DNA of 37,174 nucleotides from Colimorpha_A sp045593985 (GTDB taxonomy: Bacteria > Bacillota > Clostridia > Oscillospirales > CAG-272), in assembly GCA_045593985.1 (NCBI GenBank), contig JAZNXR010000061.1, positions 1 to 37,174 of the forward strand, read 5' to 3'. The translations under genes and the position numbers were made by a program. The notes under the pieces are model-generated. The model ran no database searches. It saw nothing but the letters and a program-made list of their open reading frames with translations, and had not been told where the DNA came from. Below are positions 30,797 through 37,174 of this stretch, in pieces (the stretch's first letter is position 1; each line of letters opens with the position of its first letter).

Positions 30797-31916
30797 ATTT
30801 GTTTTTGAAGAACTGATAGTAGTAGCAGGGAATCATGCCGTTATAAAGCTTGCGCACCTTGTCGGCACGGCGGCGATAGAGCCTTTCAAAGGTCTCGTCC
30901 GAGGTGATTACATATATCTGCCACGAGTCGAGCGTTTTAAAATGCTCGCCCATCCTTGAGTAAAGCTCTCTTGCCTCCTCAATGGTCGAAAGACGCTCGC
31001 CGTAAGGCGGGTTACAGACGATAGTGCCACGGCGACCGCCTGTTTCAATCGTCAAAGCATCCTGCTGAAAGACCTTAACGTACTTGCTGACGCCCGCACG
31101 GCGAACAGTTTCCTTGGCGATATTTACGGCATTTTCGTCAATGTCGGAGGCAAATGCCTCAAAATCGGTGTCGATTATACTGTCAAACGCCTCGTCGCGG
31201 GCGTTTTCCCAATCGTTTTCGGTAATGAAGGGGTAATCCTCCGAGCAGAACGGGCGGTTAAGACCGGGTGCTGTATGTGTCATCATGAGTGCAGCCTCGG
31301 TGGCAATTGTTCCCGAGCCGCACATTGGATCCCAAAAAAGAACGTCCTCTCTTGGACGGGCGAGCTTTACGAGCGCTGCCGCAAGCGTTTCACGGAGGGG
31401 AGCCTCTGTTGAAACCGGGCGGTAGCCTCGCTTGTGAAGCGGAGCTCCGCTTGTATCTATCATGAGCGAGGCAATATCCTTCAGAATGAAAAATTCGATC
31501 TGATACTTGACCTCGGTTTCGGGCATGAAGATAAGCCCGTAGTGCTTGCCGAGTCGGGTTGCCGTAGCCTTTTTTATGATTTTCTGGCAGTCGGGCAAGC
31601 TGAAAAGCTTGCTTTTTATGCTGTGTCCTTTTACGGGAAAGATATCGTTGCGACCTATATAATTTTTCCATGGCATCGCCTTTACGCCTTCGAAAAGCGT
31701 GTCAAAGTCGGGCGCAGGGCAGGTTCCGACCTCAATAAGCACACGCTCTGCAAATCGCAGGTTGATATTAAGGCGCGGAATTGCCGAGAGGGGAGCTTCG
31801 AATTTCACTCGACCGTCAATGGTCTCGGTGCGCTTATAGCCGAGAGCATCGATCTCTTCTCCGAGAAGCCTCTCAAGACCGAATAGACAGGTGGCAACCA
31901 AAATTTGTTCTGACAT
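30795..31916 (-). CDS. rlmL: THUMP-domain class I SAM RNA methyltransferase (RlmL/YpsC type)
   Basis: The 373-residue protein is a COG0116 methyltransferase. An N-terminal ferredoxin-like plus THUMP region (about 1-155) binds RNA. The Rossmann domain shows the SAM motif WDPMCGSGTIATEAA (195-209), an acidic motif II SDID (257-260) and the N2-guanine catalytic motif NPPYGERL (302-309). It matches B. subtilis YpsC and the RlmL half of E. coli RlmKL, which methylate G2445 of 23S rRNA; the exact target here is inferred. AGGAG lies six bases before ATG 31916, and the gene has its own promoter. Confidence 0.92.
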   Translation of the reverse strand: MSEQILVATCLFGLERLLGEEIDALGYKRTETIDGRVKFEAPLSAIPRLNINLRFAERVLIEVGTCPAPDFDTLFEGVKAMPWKNYIGRNDIFPVKGHSIKSKLFSLPDCQKIIKKATATRLGKHYGLIFMPETEVKYQIEFFILKDIASLMIDTSGAPLHKRGYRPVSTEAPLRETLAAALVKLARPREDVLFWDPMCGSGTIATEAALMMTHTAPGLNRPFCSEDYPFITENDWENARDEAFDSIIDTDFEAFASDIDENAVNIAKETVRRAGVSKYVKVFQQDALTIETGGRRGTIVCNPPYGERLSTIEEARELYSRMGEHFKTLDSWQIYVITSDETFERLYRRRADKVRKLYNGMIPCYYYQFFKNK

Positions 31917-31943
31917 CTTGTTCTCCTGATTGTTGATGAAAAA

Positions 31944-31972
31944 ATTTTACCACGTCACCGCAAAAAAGTCAA
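31944..31972 (-). promoter_or_regulatory. Promoter of the RNA methyltransferase
   Basis: On the minus strand TTGACT (complement of 31967-31972) and TAAAAT (complement of 31944-31949) are 17 bp apart. Confidence 0.75.
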
Positions 31973-32075
31973 TAAAACCGTGCCAAAAACGGCTCGTTTT
32001 GGACGCTTTTTAAGCGATTTCTGCGCCATTTTGAACCTTTTTTTGCCGTTTTTTATATATGTTCAAAAAACTGTG

Positions 32076-32104
32076 TTGCGTTCGACATATTTTTTTGATA
32101 TAAT
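32076..32104 (+). promoter_or_regulatory. Promoter of the PfkB-like kinase operon, extended -10
   Basis: TTGCGT at 32076-32081 and TATAAT at 32099-32104 are 17 bp apart, with TG one base before the -10 (TGATATAAT). Because the ATG at 32103 overlaps the -10 box, translation must begin further downstream, at GTG 32139. Confidence 0.75.
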
Positions 32105-32138
32105 GAAAGTACAAAAATACGAAAGTGAGCTGATACAA

Positions 32139-33092
32139 GTGCTTAAACCGAGAATACTTGTCATAGGCGACGCAAGAACCGAGATGGTTGTTACAACCGA
32201 TACAATGCCTGAACGCAACGGAAGAAGCGAGGCGGAGAGCGTTGATTATTTTCCCGGCGGAAAGGGTGTAATATCGTCTGTTGCCCTTGCACGGCTTGGT
32301 GCGGATGCGGTTTTGTGTTCTGCGCTCGGCAACGACACATACGAGAAGGAGCTTGTCGACTATCTCGAAAGCGAGAGGGTAGATACCCGGTATTCGCCGC
32401 AAAAGAGAGGCGAAAGCACGCCCATTGACATAATAATCAAGGACTATAACGGTAACGAAAAGACGATTGCTTATAACGGCGCTATCGGAAAGTTTACCGA
32501 GAGCGATGTAGAAGAGGCGTTCATTTCATATCCCGATGCCGTTATCCTTCACGGCGCACTTCCCGAGAAAATCATTGACGAGGCGGTAAGCCAAACGAAC
32601 AGCCATGGGCTTCCTTTGTTTCTTTTAACCCTGCCTGATCCGTCAAGATATCCGCTTTCCCGAATAGGCGGATGCGAGATACTCGTTACCGATGAAAACG
32701 GCGCTCTTAAATATACGGGAATACGCCCGTCCGATCAGGAAAAATGCATGCGTGCCTGCATAGCGCTTTCACAAAGAGTTAAGGCGAAGCACGTTATCAT
32801 TCGACTCGGTGAGCGAGGAACCTTCCTTTTTGACGGAAAGTTCTCGACCTTTGTGTCGGCGTATGACGTTCCCCAGCCCAAGGGCGTTGAAAGCGACGAT
32901 GCGTTCGGTGCGGCTTTGGTTTATGAATATCTTCGCTCGGACTGTGATATTGCCCGTGCCTGCGATTTTGCAACGATCGTTAGTGCCGTATTCCTGACAA
33001 GGGGCGGCGGTATGCGTGCATATCCGTACTTCGAGGACGTTCGAAGATTTGTTAAGAAAAACGAGATAGATTACGATGTCGATGATCTGTAA
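32139..33092 (+). CDS. PfkB/ribokinase-family sugar kinase-like protein
   Basis: From GTG 32139 the product has 317 residues and opens like other ribokinases (LKPRILVIGD), with the substrate loop YFPGGKG (37-43) and the characteristic alpha/beta core. At the catalytic anion hole, family members read DTTGAGDAF; this one reads KGVESDDAF (248-256), keeping the catalytic Asp (Asp254) but losing the GAG loop. It may be a weak or specialised kinase, or a pseudo-kinase. The GTG start is weakly supported by a GTGAG ribosome site; earlier ATGs overlap the promoter. It overlaps the next gene by 17 bases and heads an apparent operon through 35358. Confidence 0.83.
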   Translation: MLKPRILVIGDARTEMVVTTDTMPERNGRSEAESVDYFPGGKGVISSVALARLGADAVLCSALGNDTYEKELVDYLESERVDTRYSPQKRGESTPIDIIIKDYNGNEKTIAYNGAIGKFTESDVEEAFISYPDAVILHGALPEKIIDEAVSQTNSHGLPLFLLTLPDPSRYPLSRIGGCEILVTDENGALKYTGIRPSDQEKCMRACIALSQRVKAKHVIIRLGERGTFLFDGKFSTFVSAYDVPQPKGVESDDAFGAALVYEYLRSDCDIARACDFATIVSAVFLTRGGGMRAYPYFEDVRRFVKKNEIDYDVDDL

Positions 33093-34068
33093 TTACGAAA
33101 AAATAACGGGAAATTATCCGTCATCAGATGGCGTGAATACCGTCCCGTATTATATCTACATTCCGAAGGGAAACCCCTTTGCCGTGCTTCAGATAAGCCA
33201 CGGAATGTGCGAGTATATTGAACGCTACGAAAAAGAGGGCTTCGTTTCCGCCTTGACCGACGCAGGTATTGTCGTTTGCGGTAACGATCATCTCGGTCAC
33301 GGCCCGACGGTGCCTGACGAAAAGCTTGGCTTTTTTACCGATTACGAGAGGCTCACCGAGGATCTTCACCTTCTTAACGGAATAGTGCGCAAGCGCTATC
33401 CGAGCTTGCCCTATATACTTTTCGGGCATAGTATGGGCTCGTTTGTTGCGCGTGATTACGTCACGAAATATAACGATATAGACGGTGCGGTTTTCAGCGG
33501 AACAACAGCGGGAAATCAGCCGCTTGGTGCGGCAAAATTTCTTGCGAGCCTTATATGTAAGATCAAGGGAGAAGGCCACCGAAGCAAGCTTCTTGACAAG
33601 CTCGCCTTCGGCTCGTACAACAAGGGCTTTGAAGCCGAAAAAGACAGTGTATCGTGGCTAACCCGTTATCCCTCTGTCCGTCAGCGGTATAATAACGATA
33701 AATATTGCACCTTCAAATTCACAGCCGTCGCAATGAGAGAGCTGTTCAAGCTTCTTATATCAATATCGGGCGGCGAATGGGTAGAAAGCGTGCCGATTTC
33801 ACTTCCTGTGTTTATCGTATCGGGCGATAAGGATCCTCTTGCCGAAAGCGGAGAGGGAATTAAAGAGCTATACGAAGCGCTGACCGATCACGAAATGAAC
33901 GAGCTTAAAATGAAGCTGTATCCCGATGCCCGACACGAGATCTATAACGATCTCTGCCGAGGGGAAGCGCTTAACGACCTTATTGAATGGGTAAAGGCCG
34001 TTTCGGACGGTGTTGTTGCCTGCCGAAGCTACAATTCGATGCCGTTCGGAAAGGTGGATTTCAAGTGA
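33076..34068 (+). CDS. Alpha/beta hydrolase, monoacylglycerol-lipase type
   Basis: The 330-residue hydrolase resembles the serine aminopeptidase S33/monoacylglycerol lipase group. The nucleophile elbow is GHSMGS (117-122, Ser119), the oxyanion stretch SHGM (41-44), the acid lies in SGDKDP (249-254) and the catalytic His in DARHEI (His287). There is no signal peptide. ATG 33076 sits 17 bases inside the kinase gene; ATG 33082 is an alternative. The GTG of ruvX overlaps its TGA by 4 bases. It likely cleaves lipid esters or other small esters; the substrate is not visible. Confidence 0.9.
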   Translation: MSMICNYEKITGNYPSSDGVNTVPYYIYIPKGNPFAVLQISHGMCEYIERYEKEGFVSALTDAGIVVCGNDHLGHGPTVPDEKLGFFTDYERLTEDLHLLNGIVRKRYPSLPYILFGHSMGSFVARDYVTKYNDIDGAVFSGTTAGNQPLGAAKFLASLICKIKGEGHRSKLLDKLAFGSYNKGFEAEKDSVSWLTRYPSVRQRYNNDKYCTFKFTAVAMRELFKLLISISGGEWVESVPISLPVFIVSGDKDPLAESGEGIKELYEALTDHEMNELKMKLYPDARHEIYNDLCRGEALNDLIEWVKAVSDGVVACRSYNSMPFGKVDFK

Positions 34069-34481
34069 AGCGCCTTATGGGAATAGACTGCGGAGACGTT
34101 CGCACCGGAATTGCGGTGAGCGATCCGCTTGGAATACTCGCTTGCGGCGTTGGCACCTTCAAGGCGCCCGGCAGACGTGCGCTGATTGCCATTATACTTG
34201 AGCAAGCGGAAAAATACGGAATCGACGAGTTCGTTGTCGGAAATCCGATCAATATGAACGGCACGGTCGGTGACCGTTCGCTTAAGGCACAGAAGTTTGC
34301 TTCGGAGCTTGAAAGGGAATCGGGTAAGCCCGTTCACCTCTTTGACGAGCGTTGTACGACTATGGTTGCGCACAGCATTATGAATATGACCGATACACGC
34401 GGAAAAAAGCGCAAGGAAAACGTCGATACTCTTTCGGCGCAGATAATACTGCAAAACTATATGGATAGTCATAAAGGGTAA
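34065..34481 (+). CDS. ruvX: RuvX/YqgF Holliday-junction resolvase-like nuclease
   Basis: The 138-residue RNase H-fold protein carries GIDCGDVRTGIAVSDP (6-21, Asp8 metal ligand), FVVGNPINMNG (about 75-85) and LFDERCTTMVA (about 103-113), ending in the typical ILQNYMDS. Family role: processing of 16S rRNA precursor ends and/or Holliday junctions. I choose GTG 34065, which overlaps the hydrolase TGA (GTGA) and has AGGTGG eight bases upstream. Confidence 0.94.
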   Translation: MKRLMGIDCGDVRTGIAVSDPLGILACGVGTFKAPGRRALIAIILEQAEKYGIDEFVVGNPINMNGTVGDRSLKAQKFASELERESGKPVHLFDERCTTMVAHSIMNMTDTRGKKRKENVDTLSAQIILQNYMDSHKG

Positions 34482-34497
34482 CAGAGGAGGAACGTAT

Positions 34498-35358
34498 ATG
34501 ATAGGACTTGGAATTCAACGTCCCGAGAAAATGGTTGCGGCTTACGATATTTCAAAGGGAGAAATGACCTCTCCTATTTGGAGTTATACGACAACCTTCT
34601 GCACAACGATAAGCGGCTTCAAATTCCGCCGCTTCGCCCCTTACGGAGAGGTTGTGCTTATGACGGGCGGAAAGCAGGCGGAAATGGTTTCCTACGATAC
34701 CAAGGAGGTCATCTGGTCGACAAGTGACGCCCCCGCCAATGCGCACAGCCTTGAGATCCTTCCGAACGGCGTGATGGTTGTCGGAGGATCCTCGGGTAAT
34801 TCATTCCGCTTCTTCAACTTGAACGGCAAAGATCCCGACAAGCATAAGCTCGAGATCGAGCATCCCGATGCCCACGGCGCTCTTTGGGATCCTAAAAACA
34901 ATGTCCTTTGGTGCGCCGGATCAAATATGCTTTTCGCTTATGAGGTTATCCTTAATGACGACGGATCTATTTCTGTTAAGAAGAACGAAGATTTAAGCGT
35001 TATCACGCCTGATGGCGGTCTGCACGATCTTCAGGCATATATGGGCAACCCCGATATGCTTATTCTCACAACTGCAAGTCACGTTTATTTCTACAACAAG
35101 GTCACAAAGACCTTTGCCGACGCTTATCCCGACGTTGAGGGTGCAAAGACACAATGGATAAGATCGGCAGGTGTTTTTGAAAACGGAGATATGTTTTATA
35201 CCGAGCATGACGGCGGCGACGATAACGGACAAGGCGGCGGCTGGAACACGACATTCGTCTATTATATTCCGAAGGATACGAGAACCCTTACGACTATCTC
35301 GACAACGCAGGGACGGTTTTATAAGGCACGTATCTGGTCGAGCGAATATCAGCCGTAA
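34498..35358 (+). CDS. DUF6528-like beta-propeller protein
   Basis: The 286-residue product is a string of short beta blades (MVAAYDISKG, EMVSYDTKEVIW, HGALWDPKNNVLW, VYFYNKVTKTF), each ending in an aromatic or W, as in WD/PQQ-type propellers. By eye it matches proteins annotated DUF6528. It has no signal peptide, unlike many relatives, and ends immediately after the last blade. GAGGAGG lies seven bases before ATG 34498, 16 bases after ruvX. The role is unknown; such propellers often read ligands or arrange proteins. Confidence 0.7.
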   Translation: MIGLGIQRPEKMVAAYDISKGEMTSPIWSYTTTFCTTISGFKFRRFAPYGEVVLMTGGKQAEMVSYDTKEVIWSTSDAPANAHSLEILPNGVMVVGGSSGNSFRFFNLNGKDPDKHKLEIEHPDAHGALWDPKNNVLWCAGSNMLFAYEVILNDDGSISVKKNEDLSVITPDGGLHDLQAYMGNPDMLILTTASHVYFYNKVTKTFADAYPDVEGAKTQWIRSAGVFENGDMFYTEHDGGDDNGQGGGWNTTFVYYIPKDTRTLTTISTTQGRFYKARIWSSEYQP

Positions 35359-35413
35359 TCGATAAACTATACTGATAATAATAAAAAATAAAATATATTT
35401 TAGGAGAAAAACA

Positions 35414-35779
35414 ATGAAAAAATTTTTACTTATGCTTCTTTGCGGAATTCTTATGCTCTCGATGTTCGCTTGTAACGAAGAGGAAAAGCCTGCTCCCGAG
35501 CCTCCGAAGGCTCCCGATTGGGAATCGCTCATCGAAGAATATGACGAGTGGGCAACCGAGTACGTAAACTTCCTCATTTCGTTTGCGGCAGATCCTACCA
35601 ATCCCGTGCTTTCCGCAATGGTTGGCAGATGGCCTGACGAGATCGAGGAGTGGAGCAACAAGACTGCTGATATGTTCAAAAAGCTTAACGACTTCCCTGA
35701 GGAGCAGGGCAAATTCGTAGCCGAGCTTAATAAGATCACTGATAGAATTGCCAATGCCGGCGGCGAATCGGAAACCTAA
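35414..35779 (+). CDS. Small lipoprotein (DUF6591-like)
   Basis: The 121-residue protein has a lipobox (MFAC, Cys20), a short Pro/Glu-rich tether and a helical domain with repeated W-E pairs (DWESLIEEYDEWATEYV, EEWSNKTADM). This resembles DUF6591-type lipoproteins of gut Clostridia. AGGAG lies eight bases before ATG 35414. It follows the propeller gene with a 55-base AT-rich gap in which I see no convincing promoter, so it may be cotranscribed. Function unknown. Confidence 0.78.
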   Translation: MKKFLLMLLCGILMLSMFACNEEEKPAPEPPKAPDWESLIEEYDEWATEYVNFLISFAADPTNPVLSAMVGRWPDEIEEWSNKTADMFKKLNDFPEEQGKFVAELNKITDRIANAGGESET

Positions 35780-35789
35780 TATTGAATGT

Positions 35790-35817
35790 AAAAAACTGCG
35801 CCAAGGCGCAGTTTTTT
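35790..35817 (+). terminator. Terminator after the small lipoprotein
   Basis: AAAAAACTGCGCC and GGCGCAGTTTTTT form a 13-bp stem closing on AA, ten bases after the stop codon. It is symmetric and faces the rnpB terminator. Confidence 0.9.
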
Positions 35818-35830
35818 ATTTTCCGTAAAA

Positions 35831-35856
35831 CAAAAAGCGCTCCCCGTATGGGGAGC
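35831..35856 (-). terminator. Terminator of rnpB
   Basis: Read on the minus strand, GCTCCCC and GGGGAGC pair around a 4-base loop and are followed by GCTTTTTG, just past the mature 3' end of the RNase P RNA. Confidence 0.85.
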
Positions 35857-36230
35857 AGACCGAAAATGTAAGCCGGGTTCTGTCGTCTTTGTCTTGCCAA
35901 GGCAAAGACCTATGCTCATCTATCTCGACATTGCGTTACCGCAATGCTCCAGCCGCCCCAAGACAATCTGCCGAGCAGGCAGTGAAAAATCAGTCTATAT
36001 GGGGAGTTGCTTCGGGTAGGGTTTACATTTGCTCTGCGTTACCGCGAGAGCCGGTGAGCTCTTACCTCGCCTTTCCATCCTTACCGCATTCGCGGCGGTT
36101 TATTTCTGTTGCACTTTCCCTGAAGTCGCCTTCGGCGGACGTTATCCGTTACCCTTGCTCTACGAAGCCCGGACTTTCCTCACGGTAATACCTTACGGCA
36201 TGATACCGCGCGAGCATATCTCTCGGTCAC
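35857..36230 (-). ncRNA. rnpB: RNase P RNA, bacterial class A (rnpB)
   Basis: On the minus strand the stretch shows both universally conserved ends of the RNase P catalytic RNA: GAGGAAAGTCCGGGCTTC near the 5' side (complement of 36164-36181) and ACAGAACCCGGCTTA near the 3' side (complement of about 35869-35883). P1 is formed by GACCGA near 36227 and TCGGTC near 35857-35865. Length of about 374 bases fits, and both a perfect promoter and a terminator border it. It cleaves the 5' leader from tRNA precursors. The ends are set by the P1 pairing and the promoter and may be off by a few bases. Confidence 0.96.
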
Positions 36231-36236
36231 GGTGTG

Positions 36237-36265
36237 ATTATAACATATTATTTTCCCGTTGTCAA
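36237..36265 (-). promoter_or_regulatory. Perfect consensus promoter of rnpB
   Basis: On the minus strand TTGACA (complement of 36260-36265) and TATAAT (complement of 36237-36242) are exactly 17 bp apart. The start would fall near 36230, at the 5' strand of the RNA's P1 helix. Confidence 0.92.
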
Positions 36266-36320
36266 CTTCCGCATCTTTTGCGATTCCTATAAAAAAGTTT
36301 TGAATATTTATAGTTTGCTA

Positions 36321-36349
36321 TTGCAAAATCGCTTGAAATAATGTATAAT
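36321..36349 (+). promoter_or_regulatory. Promoter of pgi
   Basis: TTGCAA at 36321-36326 and TATAAT at 36344-36349 are 17 bp apart. The transcript would begin near 36356, about 30 bases before ATG 36386. Confidence 0.75.
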
Positions 36350-36385
36350 TATTATAACTATAAGAAAGGCAATCGGTTTTTTTCA

Positions 36386-37174
36386 ATGGCAGTCAGACTT
36401 AATACCAAATATGCCTCCGATGTTATCACCGACGAGAAGCTCTCTGCTATCTCGGGCGATGTCAGCGCGGCGGTAAAAACCTTACGTGACGGAAGCGGCG
36501 CCGGCAATGATTTTATCGGCTGGGTTGATCTTCCCGTAAATTATGACAAAGAAGAATTTTCCCGTATCAAGGCGGCAGCCGAGAAGATAAAGAAGTCCTG
36601 CGACATCTTTATCGCTATCGGCATCGGCGGATCCTATCTCGGCGCAAGAGCAGCAATTGAGTTTTGCAAGAGCCCCTTCTATAATGCGCTTAAAAAGGAT
36701 ACTCCCGACGTATATTTTGCGGGAAACAACATAAATTCCGCTTATCTTAACGAGCTTCTCTCGATTTGCGAGGGCAAGGACATTTGCATCAACGTAATAT
36801 CCAAGTCCGGAAAGACTACCGAGCCGGCTATTGCGTTCCGTATCTTCCGCGAGCTTCTTGAAAAGAAGTACGGCGAGGAGGGCGCAAGAGAAAGAATCTT
36901 CATCACCACCGACAAGGCGAAGGGAAAGATGAAGGAGCTTGCAACCGAAAAGGGCTATGAGACCTTCGTAGTGCCGGATGATGTCGGCGGCAGATATTCG
37001 GTTCTTACCGCAGTCGGACTTCTTCCCATTGCTGTTGCGGGAATTGATATCGATGCAATGATGGCGGGCGCACAGGCTGCAAGAAGTGACTTCTCCGAGC
37101 CTGATATGATGAAAAATGACTGCTACAAATACGCAGCAGCAAGAAATATACTTTACCGTGAAGGCAAAAAGACC
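36386..37174 (+). CDS. pgi: Glucose-6-phosphate isomerase, 5' part (cut by window edge)
   Basis: The 263 visible codons encode the N-terminal SIS-fold half of phosphoglucose isomerase, which interconverts glucose 6-phosphate and fructose 6-phosphate. IAIGIGGSYLGARA (about 76-89), NVISKSGKTTEP with its phosphate-binding SKSG (about 136-148) and VVPDDVGGRYSVLT (about 195-208; GGRfSVLTxvG is a family signature) are clear. The frame is intact to the last base, so truncation is only due to the window. The ribosome site is odd: the nearest AAAGG (36365-36369) is 16 bases upstream, separated by a T tract. Confidence 0.95.
   Translation, partial: MAVRLNTKYASDVITDEKLSAISGDVSAAVKTLRDGSGAGNDFIGWVDLPVNYDKEEFSRIKAAAEKIKKSCDIFIAIGIGGSYLGARAAIEFCKSPFYNALKKDTPDVYFAGNNINSAYLNELLSICEGKDICINVISKSGKTTEPAIAFRIFRELLEKKYGEEGARERIFITTDKAKGKMKELATEKGYETFVVPDDVGGRYSVLTAVGLLPIAVAGIDIDAMMAGAQAARSDFSEPDMMKNDCYKYAAARNILYREGKKT

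Noticed and set aside
31980..32138. Longer N terminus for the PfkB-like protein
   Set aside because: The extension crosses the promoter (32076-32104) and does not resemble a kinase N terminus.
35889..36292. Plus-strand open frames in the lipoprotein-pgi gap
   Set aside because: They overlap the minus-strand RNase P RNA gene, recognised by both conserved ends, and do not look like proteins.

Overview
The window is chromosomal DNA from a spore-forming, Gram-positive-type Firmicute, most likely an uncultured gut-associated member of class Clostridia (Oscillospirales/Christensenellales-like; inference). The support is a clear spoIIID gene, an RNase P RNA gene, sigma-A promoters that almost all have a 17-bp spacer, strong AGGAGG-type ribosome sites, five short lipoproteins with Clostridia-style lipoboxes, and a hairpin-rich intergenic repeat of the kind common in such genomes. 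I saw no phage, plasmid, transposase or CRISPR locus, so this is mostly an ordinary chromosomal segment with two or three accessory patches.

Region 1 (1-3022) is accessory. The tail of an unrecognised gene enters at the left edge. Three small membrane or secreted proteins follow, two of them paralogues. A decayed second copy of the same gene tail closes the patch. An orphan reading frame (1111-1254) and a half-terminator (1794-1807) suggest repeated small rearrangements. Region 2 (3058-6828) is a sugar module: an AraC-type regulator with a perfect consensus promoter diverges from a GH130 glycoside phosphorylase overlapping a phosphohexomutase, so the sugar 1-phosphate made by the first can be fed to glycolysis by the second. 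Region 3 (6833-8868, minus strand) holds two CobW/COG0523 metallochaperone GTPases. One has the CxCC motif and a His/Cys-rich metal-binding linker; the other lacks CxCC.

Region 4 (8965-14376) is a tightly packed operon: lipoprotein, NifS-like cysteine desulfurase, MurD, NAD(P)H-hydrate dehydratase, YfcE-type phosphodiesterase and a YjdF-like membrane protein. Region 5 (14407-18236) encodes a heterodimeric ABC exporter with one degenerate and one canonical ATP site. Region 6 (18225-21708) has thiamine pyrophosphokinase on the minus strand, a hairpin-rich repeat, peptidase T, a membrane-anchored metallophosphoesterase and SpoIIID.

Region 7 (21710-30796) is the most distinctive. It contains a lipoprotein of unknown role, two GH123/DUF4091-type lipoproteins that enclose a creatininase-family hydrolase and a GNAT_C-type acyltransferase, then an 821-residue cytoplasmic glycoside-hydrolase-like protein. 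The two GH123 genes share long stretches of identical DNA but differ in the middle. I infer an uncharacterised glycan or amide-sugar utilisation locus.

Region 8 (30795-37174) has an RlmL/YpsC-type RNA methyltransferase (minus), then a plus-strand run of a PfkB-like kinase with a degenerate anion hole, an alpha/beta hydrolase, RuvX, a DUF6528-like beta-propeller and a small lipoprotein. The RNase P RNA (rnpB, minus) and the 5' part of glucose-6-phosphate isomerase, cut by the window edge, close the window.
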